64,000 nucleotides of DNA from positions 124,001 to 188,000 of the forward strand of contig CAKOSO010000001.1 in assembly GCA_934102355.1 (NCBI GenBank). Direction: 5' to 3'. Position 1 is the stretch's first letter. Each line of letters opens with the position of its first letter. This DNA comes from an uncultured Bacilli bacterium. GTDB taxonomy: Bacteria; Bacillota_I; Bacilli_A; RF39; UBA660. Under the pieces are notes generated by a model. That model made no database searches. It had not been told where the DNA came from and worked only from the letters and a program-made list of their open reading frames with translations. Both the position numbers and the translations under genes were made by a program. Below, in pieces: positions 17,472 through 22,598 of the stretch.

Positions 17472-17636
17472 CTATTCATCTTTTAATTTGTAATTAGAAC
17501 AAATCGTTTCTTCTTTTTCAGTAACACATCCACATTGTTTTGCTATTTCTACTTCTCTTAATTTACAACAATCAGAATCACAATCGCAATGTTCACAGCT
17601 GTGTACTGTACAATTTATCTTTTGATCTTTTTTCAA
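17472..17636 (-). CDS. DUF1540 cysteine-rich small protein
   Basis: 54 residues with nine Cys (VHSCEHCDCDSDCCKL, then CGC and a distal ICSNY), the spacing of the DUF1540 family. The start is TTG at 17636, preceded by AAGGGTGA; an in-frame GTG at 17645 is less well placed. The family is small, probably metal-binding and of unknown function, common in Clostridia and spore formers. Its position as the last gene of the cysteine desulfurase pair hints at a link to sulfur or Fe-S handling, but that is only context. Confidence 0.8.
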   Translation of the reverse strand: MKKDQKINCTVHSCEHCDCDSDCCKLREVEIAKQCGCVTEKEETICSNYKLKDE

Positions 17637-17668
17637 TATAATCACCCTTTTATATTGTTTACATATTT

Positions 17669-18340
17669 TTATTTTTTATACTCAAGTCTTATTGATTTTG
17701 CTAAAGAAACAATAAAAGATAGCGAAGGTGTCCCACTTCTATATATTGTAGTTGATTTTCCACCATTTATAATTGGTTCTAATTTTAAATTTTTTCCCTT
17801 TATAAGACAAGCTATTCCAGGTATACCTTTAAAAAGTAATGAATCAAAACATACTAAATCAATACCATTTAAATCTTTAAAATAATTATCTTCTGTTAAA
17901 ATTAAAAAATATACACACCCATATGATCTACATAATTTCATTAAATAATCATCATACTTATTAGTACATACTATTAAAGTATTATCATCAACTAATTTAT
18001 TTACATCACTTTCTATATTACTAGTTTCTCTTATTTCTAAATTTTTATTAAATTTTTTAGAAATTTCATCTAATGAAGAATTAATATTTTTTTCTATTAC
18101 TATATTTTTATTTTTTAAATTATGATTTTCTAAATATCCTAAAACACCTAAAGTTATTGATTCAGATAAATCACTAGTATAAATTATCTCTTTATCATTT
18201 AAAGATAAAATATCAAGAATTTGTTTAGAAGCTGCAGTTTCTAATTTTTTAGAAAGTGTACCTAGACCATGCAACGAATTAACATTTCCAATATATTTTA
18301 ATGATGTATTTTTAAATGTTTCTAAAACTTCTTTTCTCAT
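17669..18340 (-). CDS. Truncated class V aminotransferase-like subunit (no catalytic Lys or Cys), partner of the desulfurase
   Basis: 223 residues, about 150 fewer than a desulfurase. It keeps the N-terminal NVNSLHGLG (NPSSLH-type) segment and the late YRSGTPS segment (RSGTxN), whose Gly-Thr in this family contacts PLP in the neighbouring subunit. The Schiff-base region is FDSLLFKGIPG where active enzymes have SHKxxGxKG, so the PLP Lys and preceding His are gone. TSGATE is changed to TSDLSE, and the C-terminal domain with the catalytic Cys is absent. Its ATG overlaps the stop of the full-length desulfurase (ATGA). I read it as an intact regulatory or structural subunit rather than a decaying gene, because the frame is open and the retained motifs are those acting in trans. 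Confidence 0.7.
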   Translation of the reverse strand: MRKEVLETFKNTSLKYIGNVNSLHGLGTLSKKLETAASKQILDILSLNDKEIIYTSDLSESITLGVLGYLENHNLKNKNIVIEKNINSSLDEISKKFNKNLEIRETSNIESDVNKLVDDNTLIVCTNKYDDYLMKLCRSYGCVYFLILTEDNYFKDLNGIDLVCFDSLLFKGIPGIACLIKGKNLKLEPIINGGKSTTIYRSGTPSLSFIVSLAKSIRLEYKK

Positions 18341-19407
18341 TTTTTATCACCTTTTAAATTTAATTTATTATAACATTCCATTATTTTAGATGTAACATAA
18401 TGAATCTCATCACTATTATTATATATTGAAAGACTTATCCTCAAACTTGTTTTAGCTAATTCAAGATTATTAGTTAATGATAAAACAGATAAAGAATAAT
18501 CATTATTTGTAGAACAAGCACTCTTTGTAGATACATATATTTCATATTGTTCTAATGCATGCAAAAAAGTTTCTGGTTTTATACTATTTACACTAAAATT
18601 AACTATATATGGTATACAACTACTATTTGAATTAATTGTAATTCCACCAAAATCTTTTAAATCATTTATAAACTCTTCTTTTAATTTTTCAACATAAATA
18701 TAATTTTCTTTTATTTTTTTTATTGCATCAGAAACTGTATAATTAAATGATTTAATAAGTCTTAAATTATATGTTCTTTCACCAAAAATTATTTTATCTA
18801 ACTCTATATTTTTATTTTTTAATAACACACCTATTCCCTTTAAACCAAATATTTTATGAGAATTAAAAGTTACTAAATCTATATTATTTAAATCAATATT
18901 AACCTTACCTATACTTTGTGTCATATCACAATGAAAAATAACACTTTCATATTCTTTTAATAATTCTTTTATCTTATCAATCGGTTGTAATAAACCAGTC
19001 TCACTATTAACTGAACAAATGCTTACTAAAACAGTATCACGAGTTATTAAATCTTTTAATGATTCAATATCTACTATACCATTATTTAATTTAACATAGT
19101 CAATTATAAAACCAAATTTTTTCATATATAGTAATGTTTCATTAACAGATGAATGTTCCAAAGTTGTAGTTATAATATGTTTATTTTGATTCTTATATTT
19201 ATTTAATACTCCTTTAATAGCAAGATTATTTGATTCAGTTGAGCCACTTGTATATATAACATCTAAATTAGTATTTAAAACTTTCTTTAAATTTTCTTTT
19301 TCTAAACTTAATGTATCATTATCACAAATCTTATCTGCATCTCTTAAAAATATATTCATTGATTCATCACTTGGTTTAGTTGTTGCAGAAAAATCAAAGT
19401 AATACAT
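18337..19407 (-). CDS. Cysteine desulfurase (NifS/IscS-like), atypical, lacking SLH and RSGT motifs
   Basis: 356 residues from the ATG at 19407 (AAGGTG upstream). PLP and catalytic residues are present: YTSGSTESNN, LEHSSV (stacking His), HCDMTQ (Asp, Gln), FNSHKIFGLKG (Schiff-base Lys) and STKSACSTNN (catalytic Cys), with RISLSIYN near the end. Two usual elements are missing. The NPSSLHxxG segment is shortened to NDTLSLEK, and the RSGTxN segment that reaches into the other subunit reads RLIKSFNYT. Those are the elements kept by the downstream partner. It should release sulfur from Cys for Fe-S clusters or tRNA thiolation, perhaps as a heterodimer. Confidence 0.85.
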   Translation of the reverse strand: MYYFDFSATTKPSDESMNIFLRDADKICDNDTLSLEKENLKKVLNTNLDVIYTSGSTESNNLAIKGVLNKYKNQNKHIITTTLEHSSVNETLLYMKKFGFIIDYVKLNNGIVDIESLKDLITRDTVLVSICSVNSETGLLQPIDKIKELLKEYESVIFHCDMTQSIGKVNIDLNNIDLVTFNSHKIFGLKGIGVLLKNKNIELDKIIFGERTYNLRLIKSFNYTVSDAIKKIKENYIYVEKLKEEFINDLKDFGGITINSNSSCIPYIVNFSVNSIKPETFLHALEQYEIYVSTKSACSTNNDYSLSVLSLTNNLELAKTSLRISLSIYNNSDEIHYVTSKIMECYNKLNLKGDKK

Positions 19408-19468
19408 AATTTCACCTTCTTTTGCATACAATAGTAACATAAAATTTTAAAAAAATAAATAAAAAGTG

Positions 19469-19497
19469 TTGACAACAACTACTATTTAATATAGAAT
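19469..19497 (+). promoter_or_regulatory. Promoter of tRNA-Gly
   Basis: TTGACA at 19469-19474, a 17-base spacer and TAGAAT at 19492-19497 form a near-consensus sigma-A promoter about 30 bases before the tRNA. Confidence 0.85.
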
Positions 19498-19527
19498 TAT
19501 AAATGCCTACTATTTAGTAGTAGTTAT

Positions 19528-19601
19528 GCAGATGTAGTTTAATGGTAGAACCTCAGCCTTCCAAGCTGACTACGTGGGTTCGATTCCCATCATCTGCTCC
19601 A
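19528..19601 (+). tRNA. tRNA-Gly (anticodon UCC)
   Basis: A 74-base cloverleaf. Acceptor GCAGATG pairs with CATCTGC, discriminator U, CCA encoded. Anticodon loop CTTCCAA gives UCC. The T-loop TTCGATT and D-loop GG are normal. It is on the plus strand, opposite most of the window, and borders the accessory segment. Confidence 0.97.
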
Positions 19602-19610
19602 TTTGAAGAC

Positions 19611-19644
19611 AACTTACGGACTAAAGTTCGTAAGTTTTTATTTT
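19611..19644 (+). terminator. Intrinsic terminator of tRNA-Gly
   Basis: The 11-bp stem AACTTACGGAC-TAAA-GTTCGTAAGTT (one G-T pair) is followed by TTTATTTT. Confidence 0.88.
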
Positions 19645-19699
19645 ATAAAAATATAATGTAGAAATAGTTAGTTTTTTTGTTATGTAAAGGAGCCTTTTT

Positions 19700-20073
19700 A
19701 TGTTAAATATAGAAACAAAAGAATTAAAAATAAATGATAAATTAAAAAGAAAAATTGAGATGATTGGAAGATTTACTAATACTACTACAATTATAAATAA
19801 TGGTTGTGTTAAAATATAACAGGTACAAATGTTGCTTATGTTATGCCACATATCATTGTTATTAAGAATAATAAATACCTAATGTTTGATGAATGTAATG
19901 ATACTTATGTAAATACTTTTAAAATCAAAATATCATTTAAAGATTTAGAAGGTAAAAGCCACAAAAAAATTACAAACATCTACAATAAAGAAAATATTTT
20001 AGGTAAAACTTGGAGAGATTTAATAAGAATAATACCTATAAAAGATAATGATAAATTTAAAGTAACAAATTAG
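19700..20073 (+). pseudogene. Frameshifted small gene of unknown function
   Basis: AAGGAG precedes an ATG at 19700 that opens 39 codons ending at a TAA (19817-19819). The reading then continues in another frame (ITGTNVAYVMPHIIVIKNNKY onwards) to 20073, giving about 125 residues if one frameshift near 19817 is bridged. The combined product is a basic soluble protein with no family I recognise. The second part alone begins at an ATG at 19843 with no ribosome site, which supports a broken gene rather than two genes. A T-rich stretch before it (19662-19680) shares AGAAATAGTTAGTTTTTTT with the terminator of the small RNA at 21016-21130. Confidence 0.5.
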
Positions 20074-20155
20074 AACTCGGAATAATCACTATTAATTTAT
20101 CAAATATAACAAGTCTTTAGCAAAAAGATAACCATTATCAATCATTAATCATCAC

Positions 20156-20926
20156 CTAAATCTTTCCTATAAACATTTCTGTATGAAAATCAAAACGAAC
20201 GATGTCATCTTTTTTATATTTATTAAAAATAGTTATAATACCATTTATAAACTCATCATAATACTCACTATCTTCTTTTGGAGCATACGATAATGATTTA
20301 GATAACCCTATTAGCATATCTATAGTATAATCCTTAGAATGGATAAATGTATAAGTCTTATATTCACTATTCTTAAAAAAATTTTTACGATCATCAACAT
20401 TTTTATGTTGATATGTTTTACCAGTAAGTTTAGTATTCCAAGAGCTTATATATTTGAAGTATTCCTTACTAAATTCATTATTTTCATCTTCCCAGTCATT
20501 CCAAACTATTGCAAAATATCCATTAGATTTTAATATTTTATTTACTTCTTGTTTTAATTTTTGTTTATCAAACCAATGAAAGCTTTGAACTGCAAATACT
20601 ATATCAACTGAATTTTCAGGCAATTCTGTTGATTCTGCACTTTTATTAATATAAACAATATTATCACAATCATTGCAATATTCTTTTCCTTTGTTAATCA
20701 TATCAATATTTGGTTCAACATAATAAATTTGTTTACAATACGAACTTGCTATTTTAGAAAACTTTCCAGTTCCTGCTCCTAACTCAACTATAATTTTATT
20801 TTTAATATTGTATTCTTTTGATAAAAAATCAAAAAGTTCAATTGGATATGTAGGTCTATATTTTGAATAGTCTTCTTGTTTTCCAAAATAAAATTTTTTA
20901 CTATCTTTTTCCACATTATATTTCAT
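20156..20926 (-). CDS. Class I SAM-dependent methyltransferase
   Basis: 256 residues. SAM-binding motif I is IIVELGAGTGKFSKIAS (about 43-60), motif II YYVEPNIDMINKGKEY and motif IV VDIVFAVQSFHWFDKQ, then a post-catalytic segment ending NGYFAIVWNDWED. This is the type-11 methyltransferase pattern of small-molecule enzymes in Bacillota (YcgJ/UbiE-like). The substrate is not predictable. It stands alone with gaps on both sides in a gene-poor accessory stretch. Confidence 0.85.
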   Translation of the reverse strand: MKYNVEKDSKKFYFGKQEDYSKYRPTYPIELFDFLSKEYNIKNKIIVELGAGTGKFSKIASSYCKQIYYVEPNIDMINKGKEYCNDCDNIVYINKSAESTELPENSVDIVFAVQSFHWFDKQKLKQEVNKILKSNGYFAIVWNDWEDENNEFSKEYFKYISSWNTKLTGKTYQHKNVDDRKNFFKNSEYKTYTFIHSKDYTIDMLIGLSKSLSYAPKEDSEYYDEFINGIITIFNKYKKDDIVRFDFHTEMFIGKI

Positions 20927-20980
20927 ATAATCACCTTTACAAAATTATACTATAAAATAACAAAATTCTCCATACTCCCA

Positions 20981-21009
20981 TTGAAATTTAATAAGAATTT
21001 ATATATAAT
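20981..21009 (+). promoter_or_regulatory. Promoter of small RNA copy 1
   Basis: TTGAAA at 20981-20986, exactly 17 bases, then TATAAT at 21004-21009. The predicted start is about 21016, at the first base of the conserved AGAAAGAGAGCG. Confidence 0.75.
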
Positions 21010-21015
21010 ATTTTT

Positions 21016-21130
21016 AGAAAGAGAGCGTTATGATTCGTAAGTTGTAGCTTAACCGCTCCAAATTGATAGGAAACTCGGAAATTAACTTCTGAGAATAATA
21101 AGTGCTAACTAGAAATAGTTAGTTTTTTTT
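21016..21130 (+). ncRNA. Putative structured small RNA, copy 1 of a two-member family
   Basis: About 115 bases between its own promoter and a strong terminator (CTAACTA-GAAA-TAGTTAG then eight T, ending at 21130), with no coding frame worth calling. It begins AGAAAGAGAGCG. A stem GAGCG/CGCTC (21023-21058) encloses a smaller TAAG-TTGTAG-CTTA hairpin, followed by GCTCCA and an ATTGA segment, then a second stem (CTCGGAA/CTTCTGAG) before the terminator. The first 45 bases are related to the copy at 22029. It lies between the methyltransferase and membrane-protein genes, antisense to neither. I know no matching family. It might be a leader whose gene has been lost. Confidence 0.6.
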
Positions 21131-21196
21131 AATATAAATTTTATTATATAAAAAGATTAGTTGTATTTCAAACTAATTCAATCAACAAATTGTAAT

Positions 21197-21700
21197 TTAT
21201 CTTTTAACTTTTTTAATAAATAGGAAGTAAACGATTATAGGTATTATTATTAAATCTGGTATAGTAAATGTTCTAACTAGTATATAATTTCCAATAATTG
21301 TTACTAAAATAAGTCCTATTGATATAAATTTGGCAAATAATCCTTCTTCTTTTGTTTTCCAAGTAAAATAAGCAAATAAAGGCGATAAACAAGAAAATAT
21401 TGTCCAACCTTTGATAAAATTCCAGCTATATACTGCATTTGTTAATTCTGCTGTTACATAGTATGAAATTAGCATTCCTATACAAAATGGAAATATATTT
21501 ATCATTGCTTTTTTCCTTGTATCACTATATATCGAAATCAATATTCCTAATAGTACCCATATTGGTAAATCTGAAAACATATATCCAAGTGTCATCATAA
21601 ATAAATTGCCAACAAAAAGTATATCCAATAATTTGCTTATTATTCCTAAAATAGCACCTATAAAAAATAATGAAATAGGATTTAATATATATTTCTTCAT
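21197..21700 (-). CDS. Integral membrane protein of unknown function
   Basis: 167 residues with five predicted membrane helices and a basic C-terminus (IKKVKR). No catalytic motif or known signature is visible. KGWTIFSCLSPLFAYFTWKTKEEG is a polar reentrant-like stretch between helices. It follows a 55-residue membrane-protein gene on the same strand by 22 bases, so they probably form an operon. The general look is like the DUF6518-type membrane proteins, but I cannot confirm that. Confidence 0.65.
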   Translation of the reverse strand: MKKYILNPISLFFIGAILGIISKLLDILFVGNLFMMTLGYMFSDLPIWVLLGILISIYSDTRKKAMINIFPFCIGMLISYYVTAELTNAVYSWNFIKGWTIFSCLSPLFAYFTWKTKEEGLFAKFISIGLILVTIIGNYILVRTFTIPDLIIIPIIVYFLFIKKVKR

Positions 21701-21722
21701 AAATTATCTCACTTTCAAATTA

Positions 21723-21890
21723 CTATTTTTCTTTCTTATCAAACGAAATTAAACAAGCAATAATAGAAAATAAAGTTCCAAATAAAATCATGGCAAATCT
21801 TCCTATACCATCAATTTCAGTAATAATTCCATAATCTAAAATTCCTATTCCTAAAATCATTAAAACAATTTTAAATATATTCTTTTTCAT
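21723..21890 (-). CDS. Small two-helix membrane protein
   Basis: 55 residues (starts MKKNIFKIVLMILG, ends SFDKKEK). There are two hydrophobic segments (about 5-24 and 32-50) separated by a short acidic turn, and a GGAGG ribosome site five bases before the ATG. Family unknown. It is followed by the 167-residue membrane-protein gene. Confidence 0.6.
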   Translation of the reverse strand: MKKNIFKIVLMILGIGILDYGIITEIDGIGRFAMILFGTLFSIIACLISFDKKEK

Positions 21891-21992
21891 AATGTCCTCC
21901 TTTAACTATTTGTCTTTCAGTTCTATGTATAATTATAACATGAAAATAGATTTTAATTATTAAAATATTATTAAAAAGTTAATTATTAAAAT

Positions 21993-22021
21993 TTGTCATT
22001 TAAGAAAAAATGATGTATAAT
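21993..22021 (+). promoter_or_regulatory. Promoter of small RNA copy 2
   Basis: TTGTCA at 21993-21998, 17 bases, then TATAAT at 22016-22021 with an upstream TG (extended -10). The predicted start is about 22028, again at AGAAAGAGAGCG. Confidence 0.78.
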
Positions 22022-22028
22022 CATATAT

Positions 22029-22109
22029 AGAAAGAGAGCGAGTTTGTAAGATGTATTTAAACTGCTCCATTGAGAGAATTACTCACACCTTGTGTGAGTT
22101 TTATTTTTA
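22029..22109 (+). ncRNA. Putative structured small RNA, copy 2
   Basis: About 81 bases. The same opening AGAAAGAGAGCG is followed by a stem GAGC/GCTC (22036-22067) extended by AGTTT/AAACT and a loop holding TAAG-ATGTA-TTTA, then GCTCCATTGA as in copy 1 (GCTCCAAATTGA). It ends in a strong terminator, ACTCACAC-CTT-GTGTGAGT plus TTTATTTTT. The stems are kept while loop and arm bases differ from copy 1, which argues for selection on structure. A second terminator follows at 22114-22147. Confidence 0.6.
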
Positions 22110-22113
22110 TAGA

Positions 22114-22147
22114 ATATCCTATATCACTTGTTGATATGGGCTTTTTT
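22114..22147 (+). terminator. Second plus-strand terminator
   Basis: The hairpin CCTATATCA-CTTGT-TGATATGGG is followed by CTTTTTT, directly beyond the terminator of small RNA copy 2. Confidence 0.65.
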
Positions 22148-22151
22148 CATT

Positions 22152-22555
22152 ACTAAAGAATTTGATAAATCAACTAATATAACTTTAGAAAAATCTAAAC
22201 GAATCAAAGAGAAATTGTTAATAATTTTAAACCTACAAAACTTACTAAAAATAATTATATAATTAGTTACGATGATATAAATACCATTAATGAATATATA
22301 AAAAATGTTGATAGTAATGTTAGTAAAATTATTGAAAAGCCTAAAAAATACTTAGAAAAAATCATTAGACTTTCTTATTAAAAACTATATAGCAAGAATA
22401 AAAAAGATTCAATTTATGGAGATGTAATAATTGAGATGTCAGATAACGGATTTTTTAGTAATGAAGATAAAAACTATATTGAAACTACTATTAATAAAAT
22501 TAAAAATGAATCAAATTTTGATTATTATATTAATGACTATGAAACAAAAAAATAA
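22152..22555 (+). pseudogene. Decayed plus-strand gene of unknown function
   Basis: Coding-like sequence without a start: a fragment reading KEFDKSTNITLEKSKRIKEK is followed, after a frame change near 22210, by NFKPTKLTKNNYIISYDDIN and onward. An in-frame TAA at 22379-22381 interrupts it before the frame resumes (KLYSKNKKDSIYGDVIIEMS) to a final TAA at 22553-22555. Lys/Asn-rich, family unrecognised. With one frameshift and one nonsense codon it is not functional as a single protein. Confidence 0.55.
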
Positions 22556-22598
22556 TGATGATTACGAATCATAACAATTCACAATTATCATCATTTTA
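22546..22598 (-). terminator. Terminator of the 963-residue gene
   Basis: The minus-strand stem AATGATGAT/ATCATCATT, with a large loop, is followed by ATTTTTTTG. The loop carries a 14-base sequence identical to part of the small RNA at 21027-21040. Confidence 0.65.

Noticed and set aside
17669..18340. Reading the small desulfurase-like gene as a decaying pseudogene
   Set aside because: The frame is intact, it is coupled by ATGA with a good ribosome site, and the motifs it keeps are those missing from its partner.
21016..21060. Resemblance of small RNA copy 1 to the THF riboswitch (GAGAG, ATGATTCG, CCGCTCC)
   Set aside because: The middle of the THF aptamer, including its ligand-binding junctions, is absent, and copy 2 does not keep the shared letters.
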